The notes under the pieces were generated by a model. It searched no databases, was not told the DNA's origin, and saw only the letters and a program-made list of their open reading frames with translations. Below, in pieces: positions 56,398-64,000 of a stretch of 64,000 bases of DNA. How positions within the stretch are numbered: the first letter of the stretch is position 1; the number at the start of each line of letters is the position of its first letter. The position numbers and the translations under genes are program-made. This DNA is from Stenotrophomonas maltophilia (GTDB taxonomy: Bacteria; Pseudomonadota; Gammaproteobacteria; Xanthomonadales; Xanthomonadaceae): contig NZ_NERD01000002.1 of assembly GCF_002799155.1 (NCBI RefSeq), positions 2,852,001-2,916,000 on the forward strand. Reading direction: 5' to 3'.

Positions 56398-56534
56398 ATC
56401 GGCCGTGCGCCGGCCAGATAGGTCCGATCCCGACGTTTCGCGCAGGCACCCGCCGCAGATCCCCGGTTCCTACGCAACGACGCAAAACGGGTAAGCGGAA
56501 TGGCGGCCGCTGGCCGGCATTCCCGGACCCTGGT

Positions 56535-56576
56535 GGGGTCAGAGCCCTTTTCCTGCGGGAGAAGGGCTCTGACCCC
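56535..56576. repeat. GGGGTCAGAGCCC palindrome
   Basis: GGGGTCAGAGCCC, then TTTTCC, TGC, GGGAGA and AGGGCTCTGACCCC. Preceded by the REP palindrome GCGGCCGC-TGGCCGGC at about 56503-56519. It forms the boundary between the low-G+C patch and the transporter gene. Nothing else is seen between 56398 and 56651. Confidence 0.75.
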
Positions 56577-56651
56577 ACTCGCATTTAAGGTTTGCCGCAT
56601 TTGGCGCATTAGGTGAAAATCGGGGCATCCCCCGATTTCCTGCGAGTGCCG

Positions 56652-58349
56652 ATGCACCATGACACCGACCTGATCAACATCGTTGCCGTTGGCCTCGGGC
56701 TCGCCTTCATCTTCGGCGCGCTGGCCAACAAGCTCCGCTTGTCTCCCCTGGTCGGTTACCTGGTTGCTGGCATCTGCGTAGGCCCGTTCACTCCCGGCTT
56801 CGTTGCCGACCAGGCGCTGGCCAACCAGCTGGCCGAGCTGGGCGTGATGCTGCTGATGTTCGGCGTCGGCCTGCACTTCTCGCTGAAGGACCTGATGGCG
56901 GTCAAGGCCATCGCCATCCCCGGTGCCATCGGCCAGATCGCCGTGGCCACCCTGCTCGGCTGGGGCGTGGCCTCGCTGATGGGCTGGCCCGCCCTGCATG
57001 GCGTCATCTTCGGTTTTTCGCTGGCCACCGCCAGTACCGTGGTGCTGCTGCGGGCGATGGAGGAACGCCGCCTGCTGGAGACCATGCGCGGCAAGATCGC
57101 GGTCGGCTGGCTGATCGTGGAAGACCTGGCCTGCGTGCTCGCACTGGTGATGATGCCGGTGATGGCCGGCGTGTTCGGCCCCGACGCGGCCAAGGAATCG
57201 CACTCGCTGGGCAGCGTGCTGGCCGATATCGGCTGGACCTTCGTGCAGCTGGGCCTGTTCGTGGCGGTGATGCTGGTGGTCGGGCGCCGGGTCATTCCAT
57301 GGATCCTCGAACGCATCGCCGGTACCGGTTCGCGCGAACTGTTCACCCTGTCGGTGCTGGCGATCGCGCTGGGCGTGGCGTTCGGCTCGGCGATGCTGTT
57401 CGGCGTCTCGTTCGCACTGGGCGCGTTCTTCGCCGGCATGCTGCTCAACGAATCGGAGCTCAGCCACAAGGCCGCGCATGATTCGCTGCCGCTGCGCGAT
57501 GCGTTCGCGGTGCTGTTCTTCGTCTCGGTCGGCATGCTGTTCGATCCGAACATCCTCATCCAGCACCCGTGGCAGGTGCTGGCCACCGTGCTGATCATCA
57601 TGTTCGGCAAGTCGGCCGCCGCGTTCTTCATCGTGCGCGCGTTCGGGCACCCGACCAGCACGGCGCTGACCATCTCGGCCAGCCTGGCACAGATCGGCGA
57701 GTTCGCCTTCATCATCGCCGGCCTCGGCGTGGCCCTGCAGATCCTGCCGAAGGAAGGCCAGTCGCTGGTACTGGCCGGTGCGCTGGTGTCGATCATGCTC
57801 AACCCGCTGGTCTTCGGGCTGCTCGACCGTTGGCAGGCCAAGCAGGAACAGCAGCCGCAGCCGGCCGAACCGGAAGAGGCGATCGGCCCATCGCGTGATC
57901 TGAACGGGCACGCGATCGTGATCGGCTACGGCCGGGTGGGCAGCGAGCTGGCGCAGGTGCTGCGCGATCGCGGTGTGCCGGTACTGGTGATCGATGACAA
58001 CAAGGAACATGTCGAACAGGCACACGCCAAGGGCCTGGCGGCGATCCGCGGCAGTGCCGCCGCCGACCGGGTGCTGGCCGAAGCCCATCCGGAACGCGCG
58101 AAGATTGCGGTGCTGGCGATTCCACAGCCGCTGGAGGCCGGTGAGGCGCTGGCCAAGCTGCGGGCGATCAACCCGGAGCTGACCCTGCTGGCGCGTGCGC
58201 ACAGCGATGCGGAGGTGAAGCATCTGCTGGAACACGGTGCGGATGGGACGGTGATGGCCGAGCGTGAGCTGGCGTACTCGCTGGCGGAGATGGTGATGTC
58301 CACGCCGCCGTATCGCGGGCTGGGACAGCACAGTATTCCGGTGGTGTGA
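56652..58349 (+). CDS. ybaL: YbaL/Kef-type cation:proton antiporter
   Basis: 565 residues. About 12-13 spans of the CPA2 fold (LAFIFGALANKLRLSPLVGYLVAGI; LMLFGVGLHFSLKDL written here as LLMFGVGLHFSLKDLM; AMLFGVSFALGAFFAGMLLNE; FFVSVGMLFDP), then a cytoplasmic TrkA-N NAD-binding domain with GHAIVIGYGRVGSELAQVL (Gly-x-Gly-x-x-Gly) at about 415-435. YbaL and KefB/C export potassium for proton; the TrkA-N part regulates them by nucleotide. No KefF/G partner is beside it. ATG 56652 is the first in-frame ATG close to the first span. Confidence 0.92.
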   Translation: MHHDTDLINIVAVGLGLAFIFGALANKLRLSPLVGYLVAGICVGPFTPGFVADQALANQLAELGVMLLMFGVGLHFSLKDLMAVKAIAIPGAIGQIAVATLLGWGVASLMGWPALHGVIFGFSLATASTVVLLRAMEERRLLETMRGKIAVGWLIVEDLACVLALVMMPVMAGVFGPDAAKESHSLGSVLADIGWTFVQLGLFVAVMLVVGRRVIPWILERIAGTGSRELFTLSVLAIALGVAFGSAMLFGVSFALGAFFAGMLLNESELSHKAAHDSLPLRDAFAVLFFVSVGMLFDPNILIQHPWQVLATVLIIMFGKSAAAFFIVRAFGHPTSTALTISASLAQIGEFAFIIAGLGVALQILPKEGQSLVLAGALVSIMLNPLVFGLLDRWQAKQEQQPQPAEPEEAIGPSRDLNGHAIVIGYGRVGSELAQVLRDRGVPVLVIDDNKEHVEQAHAKGLAAIRGSAAADRVLAEAHPERAKIAVLAIPQPLEAGEALAKLRAINPELTLLARAHSDAEVKHLLEHGADGTVMAERELAYSLAEMVMSTPPYRGLGQHSIPVV

Positions 58350-58361
58350 GGGTGTGTGTGC

Positions 58362-58526
58362 GGCAGGGCTTGCAGCCCTGCACCTGCCGAATCAACTTCA
58401 ACTGCAACGACAAAAGCAAAAGCTGGCATTCCGTGGGATGGCGGGGTGGGTCCGGTGGCGGGAGACGCCGTAAACCCTTCCATGGGGGCTTGGCCGCGGC
58501 ATCCATGCCGCGGACACTCCCGCCAC
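58362..58526 (+). repeat. Long hairpin element, copy E (3' side replaced)
   Basis: The left side is normal: GCAGGGCTTGCAGCCCTGCACC, AACTGCAACGAC, GGCGGGGTGGGTCCGG, then ACGCCGTAAACCCTTCCATG and the inner hairpin CCGCGGCATCCATGCCGCGG. Only GTGGCGGGAG (58455-58464) finds its partner CTCCCGCCAC (58517-58526). Where the remainder of the right arm should be there is a small palindrome GTCGACC-TT-GGTCGAC (58527-58542). Confidence 0.8.
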
Positions 58527-58554
58527 GTCGACCTTGGTCGACACGGCGGTGCAT

Positions 58555-58594
58555 GGGGTCAGATCCGTTTTCCGCAGGAAAACGGATCTGACCC
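58555..58594. repeat. GGGGTCAGATCC-type palindrome
   Basis: GGGGTCAGATCCG and TTTTCC, loop GCA, GGAAAA and CGGATCTGACCC, nearly the same sequence as 16238-16278, which also follows a long hairpin element. Confidence 0.75.
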
Positions 58595-58600
58595 GGGAAC

Positions 58601-58637
58601 AAAAAAAATCCCCGGTCGACCCGCATCGACCGGGGAT
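58601..58637 (-). terminator. Strong rho-independent terminator (metY side)
   Basis: On the minus strand ATCCCCGGTCGA, loop TGCGGG, TCGACCGGGGAT followed by T8. It stands about 105 bases after the metY stop and would end metY transcripts or a small RNA starting between. Confidence 0.9.
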
Positions 58638-58725
58638 CTGGATCGCCACGTTGCCACTGCCTTGGAGAGGCAGTTCCACCGTAGCGCATCACGGCGCGGG
58701 TGGTGATCGCCTGTGGCGATATACA
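58638..58725 (-). ncRNA. Candidate small RNA or structured 3' UTR of metY
   Basis: Between the metY stop and the strong terminator the minus strand folds into short hairpins in a row: ATCGCC-ACA-GGCGAT, CACC to GGTG, and ACTGCCT-CTCCA-AGGCAGT with a C-rich loop. There is no open frame. A TATATC at about 58718 could be a -10 box. The series of stems ending in a strong terminator is how many bacterial sRNAs look, but no family was recognised. Confidence 0.3.
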
Positions 58726-58740
58726 CCAAGCGTGCGGCTA

Positions 58741-60027
58741 TCAGGCGCCGGCCAGGGCCTGCTCCAGGTCGGCGCGCAGGTCGCCGATATGCTCGATGCC
58801 GATCGACAGCCGCACGGTGTCTTCGCTGACGCCGGCCTTGGCCAGCTCCGCTGCATCCAGCTGGCGATGGGTGGTCGAGGCCGGATGGGTGGCCAGTGAC
58901 TTCGCATCGCCCAGGTTGACCAGGCGGGTGAACAGCTTCAGTGCATCGAGGAAACGCGCGCCGGCCTCGCGGCCGCCCGGCAGGCCGAAGGTCAACACGC
59001 CCGAGCCGTGGCCGCCCAGATAGCGCTGCGCGGCGGCATGCTCGGGGTCGTCGGCCAGTCCGGCGTAACGCACCCAGGCCACCTTTGCGTGCGACTTCAG
59101 GAACTGCGCGATGGCCAGTGCGTTGGCGTTGATGCGTTCCATGCGCAGCGCCAAGGTCTCGATGCCCTGCAGGATCAGGAAGGCATTGAACGGTGACAGC
59201 GCCGCGCCGGTGTTGCGCAGCGGCACCACCCGCGCGCGGCCGATATAGGCCGCCGGCCCCAGCGCTTCGGTATAGACCACCCCGTGGTAGCTCGGGTCAG
59301 GCTGGTTGAGGCGAGCGAAGCGCGCGGGCTGTGCAGCCCAGTCGAAGCGGCCCGAATCGATGATCGCGCCGCCCAGGCTGTTGCCGTGGCCGCCGAGGTA
59401 CTTGGTCAGCGAATGCACCACGATATCGGCACCATGCTCGAACGGGCGCAGCAGGAATGGCGTGGCCACCGTGTTGTCGACGATCAGTGGCACGCCGGCG
59501 GCATGCGCGACCTCGGCAATGGCGGCAATGTCGGTGACGTTGCCGCGCGGGTTGCCGATCGATTCGACGAACACCGCCTTGGTGCGCTCATCGATCAACC
59601 CTGCGAACGCGGATGGATCGGCTGGGTCGGCAAAACGCGCCTGGATGCCATACTGCGGCAGCGTGTGCGCCAGCAGGTTGAGGCTGCCGCCGTACAGCGC
59701 ACTGGAGGCGACGATGTTGTCACCGGCTTCGGCGATGGTCTGGATGGCGTAGGTGATCGCGGCCTGCCCCGAGGCCAGCGCCAGCGCGCCGATACCCCCT
59801 TCCAGCGCGGCCAGGCGCTGCTCCAGCACATCGGTGGTGGGGTTCATGATGCGCGTGTAGATGTTGCCCGGCACCTTCAGGTCGAACAGGTCGGCGCCGT
59901 GCTGGGTGTCATCGAACGCATACGCCACGGTCTGGTAGATTGGCACCGCCACCGCGCGGGTGGTCGGGTCGGGACGATAGCCGCCGTGCACGGCCAGGGT
60001 TTCCAGTTGCCACTGCGGATCGCTCAT
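58741..60027 (-). CDS. metY: O-acetylhomoserine aminocarboxypropyltransferase (sulfhydrylase)
   Basis: 428-residue PLP enzyme of the Cys/Met metabolism family that makes homocysteine from O-acetylhomoserine and sulfide. LETLAVHGGYRPD starts it; TRIMNPTTDVLEQRLAALEGG, ALASGQAAITYAI and the PLP lysine Lys209 in HSLTKYLGGHG are family motifs; the C-terminus RLSIGIEHIGDLRADLEQAL is standard. The length and the insertion after LGGHG point to MetY rather than MetB/MetC. ATG 60027 has GGAG nine bases upstream; ATG 60042 lacks one. No SAM riboswitch was found upstream. Confidence 0.93.
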   Translation of the reverse strand: MSDPQWQLETLAVHGGYRPDPTTRAVAVPIYQTVAYAFDDTQHGADLFDLKVPGNIYTRIMNPTTDVLEQRLAALEGGIGALALASGQAAITYAIQTIAEAGDNIVASSALYGGSLNLLAHTLPQYGIQARFADPADPSAFAGLIDERTKAVFVESIGNPRGNVTDIAAIAEVAHAAGVPLIVDNTVATPFLLRPFEHGADIVVHSLTKYLGGHGNSLGGAIIDSGRFDWAAQPARFARLNQPDPSYHGVVYTEALGPAAYIGRARVVPLRNTGAALSPFNAFLILQGIETLALRMERINANALAIAQFLKSHAKVAWVRYAGLADDPEHAAAQRYLGGHGSGVLTFGLPGGREAGARFLDALKLFTRLVNLGDAKSLATHPASTTHRQLDAAELAKAGVSEDTVRLSIGIEHIGDLRADLEQALAGA

Positions 60028-60207
60028 TGCACCAGGCTCCATCCGGGGAAACCGCCACCATAGGCCAGCCGGGGCCAGCCGCTGAACGCCGCTGGCGATG
60101 ACGCCCGTACCTGCGGTTATCAGGTTGGCCGCGATTCAGGCAGCCGTCATGGGCCGTTGCTAGGCTTCGCCGCCGGGCGCTCCTGCCCGGGCACGGAGGC
60201 CCCACGC

Positions 60208-60945
60208 ATGCAGCCATCCCCCTGGACTCCCCCTGCCAGCAGTTCGCCCACGTCGGTCCTGCTGGTGGAGGACGACCGTCGCCTGGCCGAACTGGTCAGC
60301 GACTACCTGCACGAGCACGGCTTCGCCGTGCAGCACGTGGCCCGTGGTGACCTGGCCGGTGCGGCCTGCCGCCAGCATGCGCCGGAGCTGGTGGTGCTGG
60401 ATCTGATGCTGCCCGGCCTCGGTGGCATCGATGTGTGCCGGCAGATCCGCAGTTTCTCCGACGTGCCGATCCTGATGCTGACCGCCTGCGAGGACGACAT
60501 CGAGCAGGTGCTGGGCCTGGAATCGGGTGCCGATGACTATGTGCACAAGCCGATCGAGCCGCGCCTGCTGCTGGCCCGCCTGCGCGCCCTGCTGCGCCGC
60601 CGCCATGGCAGCAGCAACACCGGCACGCCCAGCCGGCTGATGCATGGGCAACTGCTGATCGATCGCATGCAGCGTGAAGTGCACCTGCACGGCGCGGCGG
60701 TGGATGTGGGCACCACCGAGTTCGAGATCCTGTGGCTGCTGGCCAGCCAGCCCGGGCAGATCCTGTCGCGTGACCAGATCCTGCAGGCAGTGCGCGGCAT
60801 CGGCTTCGACGGCCTGGACCGCAGCGTCGACGTCTGCATCGGCAAGCTGCGCCGAAAGCTCGGCGACGACGCGCGCGAACCGCGGCGGATCAAGACCGTG
60901 TGGGGGCGCGGCTACCAGTTCAATCCCTCGGCCTGGTCGGCGTGA
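60208..60945 (+). CDS. OmpR/RstA-type response regulator
   Basis: 245 residues. Receiver domain (LLVEDDRRLAELVSDYL; phospho-Asp65 in VVLDLMLPGLGG; Lys in DDYVHKPIEP) and a C-terminal winged helix (TTEFEILWLLASQPGQILSR; LDRSVDVCIGKLRRKLGDD; KTVWGRGYQF) binding direct repeats. The first 16 residues are Pro/Ser rich. Start ATG 60208 has GGAGG eight bases upstream. It overlaps the kinase gene by GTGA. The pair resembles RstA/RstB. Confidence 0.93.
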   Translation: MQPSPWTPPASSSPTSVLLVEDDRRLAELVSDYLHEHGFAVQHVARGDLAGAACRQHAPELVVLDLMLPGLGGIDVCRQIRSFSDVPILMLTACEDDIEQVLGLESGADDYVHKPIEPRLLLARLRALLRRRHGSSNTGTPSRLMHGQLLIDRMQREVHLHGAAVDVGTTEFEILWLLASQPGQILSRDQILQAVRGIGFDGLDRSVDVCIGKLRRKLGDDAREPRRIKTVWGRGYQFNPSAWSA

Positions 60946-62237
60946 AGCGGCTTTTCCTGCGCCTGTGGCTGGTGGTCGGCGCGAGCTTCCTGATCACTCT
61001 GCTGCTCATCAATGTGGTCTTCGATCGCATCTACCTGCCGTTCCAGCAGCGTGTGTTTGCAGAGCAGGTGCGTGGCCAGCTGTATGCGTTGCGGCAGGGG
61101 CTGGATGGAAAGGGCCCCGCCGCCCAGCAGGATCAGCTGGCGCAGTGGCAACCCCACTACGGCATTGCGCTGGCACTGTTGCCGTCAGCGCCGGCCCTCG
61201 AAGCCGGCGAACAGGAACAGCTGCAGCGCAACGGACTCATTTCCCGGCAGAAGTTCGAGATCGTACTGGCGCCTCTTGATCCACGGCATCCGGACGGTCC
61301 CTGGCTGCGCCTGCACCTGCCAGGCGAGCCGTCAATGACGCTGTATCTCACCCTGATCGCCTACTCGGTGATGCTGGCCCTGTTCGGGTTGTGCCTGTAC
61401 GCGTGGGTGCGCCTGCTCTGGCGCGATCTGGACGCCCTGCGCGTGCATGCCGACCGCATCGGCGCCGGCGATCTGCAGGCGCGCGCACAGGTCTCGCCAC
61501 GCTCGCAGATCCGGGTCATCGTCGACCACTCCAACCGCATGGCCGCACGCGTGGCAGAACTGGTGCAGCGCCAGCGCGACCTGACCCATGCGATCTCGCA
61601 CGAACTGCGCACCCCCATCGCACGCGTGGCCTTCGGCCTGGACCTGATGCAGGACAGCGATGATCGCGAACGTCGCACGCGGCTGGCTCAGGGCCTGCAT
61701 GGTGACCTGGCCGAGCTCAACCGGCTGGTCAGCGAACTGCTGGCCTACGAACGATTGGAGCATCCCAGCGAGGGCGAACCGATGCAGCGGATTGAAGCCA
61801 ATGACTGGCTGCAGGCCTGCTTGGCCGATGCCCGCCGCGATGCCGAGCGTGCCGGCCTGGCATTGCGCGTACAGCCCAGCGCGCTGCCGCGCGTGGATGC
61901 CGAGCCACGCCTGCTGCAGCTGGCGCTGAGCAACCTGCTCGGCAACGCACTGCGTCATGCGCGCTCGCAGGTCGAAGTCTCGCTGGTGGGTGTTGGCGGC
62001 CGCGCCTGCCTGCGCGTGGACGATGACGGCCCCGGCATCGCCGAGGCTGACCACGAAAAGGTGATGCGCCCGTTCACCCGCTTGGATGACAGCCGCAGCC
62101 GTGACACCGGCGGCTTCGGCCTGGGCCTGGCCATCGTCGGCCGTATTGCAGCCCGCCACGGCGGCGAGCTGCGCATCAGCCGCGCCACGCTGGGCGGCGC
62201 ACGCCTGGAAATGCACTGGCCGCTGGCTGCCAGCTGA
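60942..62237 (+). CDS. Sensor histidine kinase (RstB-like)
   Basis: 431 residues. Two membrane spans (LFLRLWLVVGASFLITLLLI at about 4-23; TLYLTLIAYSVMLALFGLCLYAW around 130-155) around a periplasmic sensor of about 105 residues, a HAMP linker (RVHADRIGAGDLQARAQV), phospho-His220 in AISHELRTPIARVAF, the N box NLLGNALRHA and G boxes DDGPGIAEAD and GGFGLGLAIVGRI. The start is GTG 60942, overlapping the regulator stop, so both are translated together. The signal sensed is unknown. A MipA/OmpV gene follows. Confidence 0.93.
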   Translation: MKRLFLRLWLVVGASFLITLLLINVVFDRIYLPFQQRVFAEQVRGQLYALRQGLDGKGPAAQQDQLAQWQPHYGIALALLPSAPALEAGEQEQLQRNGLISRQKFEIVLAPLDPRHPDGPWLRLHLPGEPSMTLYLTLIAYSVMLALFGLCLYAWVRLLWRDLDALRVHADRIGAGDLQARAQVSPRSQIRVIVDHSNRMAARVAELVQRQRDLTHAISHELRTPIARVAFGLDLMQDSDDRERRTRLAQGLHGDLAELNRLVSELLAYERLEHPSEGEPMQRIEANDWLQACLADARRDAERAGLALRVQPSALPRVDAEPRLLQLALSNLLGNALRHARSQVEVSLVGVGGRACLRVDDDGPGIAEADHEKVMRPFTRLDDSRSRDTGGFGLGLAIVGRIAARHGGELRISRATLGGARLEMHWPLAAS

Positions 62238-62251
62238 ACGCGCTGGGCCGC

Positions 62252-62268
62252 GATTACAGTTGATTACA
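62252..62268 (+). promoter_or_regulatory. GATTACA direct repeat, candidate response-regulator site
   Basis: GATTACAGTTGATTACA: two exact GATTACA units 10 bases apart (62252-62258 and 62262-62268), the spacing expected for a dimer of an OmpR-type regulator, about 110 bases before mipA and right after the kinase gene. The unit includes TTACA, as in the RstA box of E. coli. Confidence 0.55.
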
Positions 62269-62377
62269 ACTCCCGCACAACTGCGGACGGATCGGTCGCC
62301 GGCGTATCGCCACGCTGGCGACCCTGCAGCACTCGCCGGATGCGCGCGCTGCTTTCCTCCCATTGTCGAGAGTTTCC

Positions 62378-63178
62378 ATGTCCCAGCTTCGCCGTTCCCC
62401 CACCCTGCTCTGCCTGGCGCTGTTGCCACTGCTTGCCACGCCGATCGCCCACGCCAAGGATGACCACTGGACCTTCGAGCTCGCCGCCGGCGGTGGCGTG
62501 ACCCCGCGCTACAGCGGCAGCGAGGAATATCGTGCGACGCCGTCGCTGTCCTTCGATGTCACCTCGCCGGGGGGCTGGTTTCTGGGCACCAGTGGCATCG
62601 GCTGGGGCACCGCCCTCGGCGAGCACACCCGCGTGCGCGCCTACGTCGGCGGCAGCGGCATCCGCAAGGACAAGGACTCCCTGCTCGGCGGCTCGGACTT
62701 CCTGCGCGGCATGGGCGATATCGATACCCGTCCCCTGGTCGGTGTCTCGGCTGGTTATACGCTGGGCGAGGCCGTGCTGAGCGGCTCCTGGCAGTTCACC
62801 CGCAAGGACGAGGACAAGGCCGAGAACGGCCTGGCCACCCAGCAGATCCATCTGAACCTGACCCTGCCGCTGTTCGACCTGGCTGGCGGTGTGGTCAGCG
62901 GCAGCGTGTCCACCGACTACGGCAACCGCGGCTACATGCAGACCTGGTACGGCGTCAGCCCAGAACAGGCGGCGCGAACCGGCTTCGCCGAGCACAAACC
63001 GAAGGCCGGCCTGGTCAGCGCCGGTGTCGGCCTGAAGTGGAGCCACCGCGTGGGCCGCAACGGCAACTGGTATATCTCGGCCGAAGGCACGCGCCTGCTC
63101 GGCGATGCGGCCAACAGCCCGATCGTGCAGAAGCCCAACCAGTTCGGGCTGATGAGCGGGTATACGCACCGCTTCTGA
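62378..63178 (+). CDS. MipA/OmpV-family outer-membrane protein
   Basis: 266 residues. Sec signal (LLCLALLPLLATPIAHAKDD) and a beta-barrel of about ten strands (WTFELAAGGGVTPRYSGSEEY; GWFLGTSGIGWGTALG; FGLMSGYTHRF with C-terminal Phe). MipA binds MltA and PBP1b in E. coli; OmpV-type proteins in other species are porin-like and affect antibiotic sensitivity. It follows a two-component system that is a likely regulator. Confidence 0.9.
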   Translation: MSQLRRSPTLLCLALLPLLATPIAHAKDDHWTFELAAGGGVTPRYSGSEEYRATPSLSFDVTSPGGWFLGTSGIGWGTALGEHTRVRAYVGGSGIRKDKDSLLGGSDFLRGMGDIDTRPLVGVSAGYTLGEAVLSGSWQFTRKDEDKAENGLATQQIHLNLTLPLFDLAGGVVSGSVSTDYGNRGYMQTWYGVSPEQAARTGFAEHKPKAGLVSAGVGLKWSHRVGRNGNWYISAEGTRLLGDAANSPIVQKPNQFGLMSGYTHRF

Positions 63179-63184
63179 GAAGTC

Positions 63185-63206
63185 GCCGGGCATGGCCCGG
63201 CGCTAC
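63185..63206. repeat. SMAG-type palindrome
   Basis: GCCGGGCATGGCCCGGC then GCTAC; minus strand begins GTAGCGCCGGGCC. It lies between mipA and clpB stops. Confidence 0.65.
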
Positions 63207-63210
63207 CGGA

Positions 63211-63243
63211 GAAAACGGGGCGCTGCGGTCAGGCAGCGCCCCG
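63211..63243 (-). terminator. Terminator of clpB
   Basis: Minus strand CGGGGCGCTGCC, loop TGACC, GCAGCGCCCCG then TTTTC, seven bases after the clpB stop codon. Confidence 0.8.
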
Positions 63244-63249
63244 ATGGAC

Positions 63250-64000
63250 TCACGCCTTGGCGAACACCAGGTGGCCACCATCATTTCCGACTTCGATGGT
63301 GTCGCCGTTGACGAAGGCGCCGGACAGGATCTTCTGCGCCAACGGGTTCTCCAGCTGCGCCTGGATCGCGCGCTTCAACGGGCGCGCACCATACACCGGA
63401 TCGAAGCCAACGTTGCCAAGCAGGTCGAACGCTGCGTCGGACACCATCAGCTTCAAGCCACGCTCGGCCAGGCGCTTCTCCAGGCCACGCATCTGGATGC
63501 GCGCGATCTGCTTGATCTGCTGCTTGTCCAGCGGATGGAACACCACGATGTCGTCCAGGCGGTTGATGAACTCCGGACGGAAGTGCGCCTGCACCACGCC
63601 CATCACTGCCGCCTTCATCTGCGTGTAGGCCTCCGGGCTGTCGTCGGCGCTCATGTCCTGGATCTGGTGCGAGCCCAGGTTCGAGGTCATCACGATGACG
63701 GTGTTGCGGAAGTCCACGGTGCGGCCCTGGCCATCGGTCAGGCGGCCATCGTCCAGTACCTGCAGCAGGATGTTGAACACATCCGGATGTGCCTTCTCTA
63801 CTTCGTCCAGCAGGATCAGCGAGTACGGACGGCGACGCACGGCCTCGGTCAGGTAACCGCCTTCCTCGTAGCCGACGTAGCCCGGGGGCGCGCCGATCAA
63901 GCGGGCGACGCTGTGCTTCTCCATGAACTCGCTCATGTCGATGCGGATCATGGCGTCGGCACTGTCGAACAGGAACTCGGCCAGCGACTTGCACAGTTCG
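63250..64000 (-). CDS. clpB: ClpB, disaggregase AAA+ chaperone (5' end outside window)
   Basis: The last 250 residues of ClpB, which with DnaK solubilises protein aggregates in heat stress. From the second ATPase domain: [40 protein letters not shown] (pore loop GYVG), Walker [17 protein letters not shown], sensor 1 [10 protein letters not shown], arginine finger [16 protein letters not shown], and sensor 2 [10 protein letters not shown]. The N-domain, first ATPase and coiled-coil M domain lie beyond the edge, as does the second Walker A. Expected control by sigma-32 cannot be seen. Confidence 0.97.
   Translation of the reverse strand, partial: ELCKSLAEFLFDSADAMIRIDMSEFMEKHSVARLIGAPPGYVGYEEGGYLTEAVRRRPYSLILLDEVEKAHPDVFNILLQVLDDGRLTDGQGRTVDFRNTVIVMTSNLGSHQIQDMSADDSPEAYTQMKAAVMGVVQAHFRPEFINRLDDIVVFHPLDKQQIKQIARIQMRGLEKRLAERGLKLMVSDAAFDLLGNVGFDPVYGARPLKRAIQAQLENPLAQKILSGAFVNGDTIEVGNDGGHLVFAKA

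Noticed and set aside
56304-58331. Long minus-strand frame opposite the Kef-type transporter
   Set aside because: Shadow of the transporter; His/Gln/Arg/Asp-rich without motifs.
60028-60207. SAM riboswitch before metY
   Set aside because: No SAM-I, SAM-II or SAM-IV core or leader terminator could be recognised on the minus strand.

Overview
This is a high-G+C gammaproteobacterial chromosome segment, almost certainly from the Stenotrophomonas maltophilia complex. The strongest pointers are a chromosomal L2-type class A beta-lactamase divergent from its ampR regulator (47.2-49.2 kb), many short palindromes carrying a GTAG end as in the SMAG/REP family of this species, and Xanthomonadaceae gene orders such as copL-copA-copB and ruvC-ruvA-kup-ruvB-ybgC-tol-pal. 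The window is core chromosome: no prophage, insertion sequence, CRISPR array or rRNA was seen. It holds about 57 coding regions and one tRNA; both edges cut a gene (yoaA on the left, clpB on the right).

Layout. 0-11 kb: the YoaA helicase, PBP1b (mrcB) with an overlapping TPR lipoprotein that may be its activator, a two-domain glycosyltransferase, a membrane-anchored repeat protein, the alarmone synthetase RelA and a small secreted protein. 11-22 kb: HrpA helicase divergent from a Dps-like ferritin, a 560-bp block of structured repeats, RecQ, and the copper-resistance operon copLAB. 22-28 kb: small accessory genes (GNAT acetyltransferase, zinc ribbon, CPBP protease, lone receiver domain, two tandem esterases, an alanine-rich small protein), tRNA-Lys(TTT) and a secreted HEXXH protein.

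28-44 kb is a long run of minus-strand housekeeping genes. Reading with transcription it is aspS, an acidic small protein, a GNAT, a serine hydrolase, yebC, ruvC, ruvA, kup, ruvB, ybgC, tolQ, tolR, tolA, tolB, pal, cpoB, queE and queC. It joins Holliday-junction processing, potassium uptake, the Tol-Pal envelope-constriction machine and queuosine precursor synthesis. 44-54 kb: a triple-repeat DUF3011-type secreted protein, a lipoprotein, a CPA2 antiporter, blaL2/ampR, an ABC-F ATPase and a large TonB-dependent receptor.

54-56.4 kb is the one clear accessory patch. Its G+C is visibly lower, and three tandem minus-strand genes encode four related modules of about 170 residues, followed upstream by a short ORF that looks like the end of a truncated gene. 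I read it as a possible immunity-gene array. 56.6-64 kb: a YbaL/Kef-type transporter, O-acetylhomoserine sulfhydrylase, an OmpR-type response regulator and kinase next to a MipA/OmpV porin-like gene with a GATTACA direct repeat before it, and the 3' end of clpB.

The most interesting non-coding signal is a roughly 200-nt intergenic element present in five versions (near 1.5, 16.1, 16.4, 36.5 and 58.4 kb). Its stem sequences change between copies with pairing kept, while the loop (ACGCCGTAAA) and an inner CATCCATG hairpin stay the same, as expected for a conserved folded structure. A perfect 68-bp palindrome after ampR and an amber codon inside an esterase signal peptide also deserve checking.
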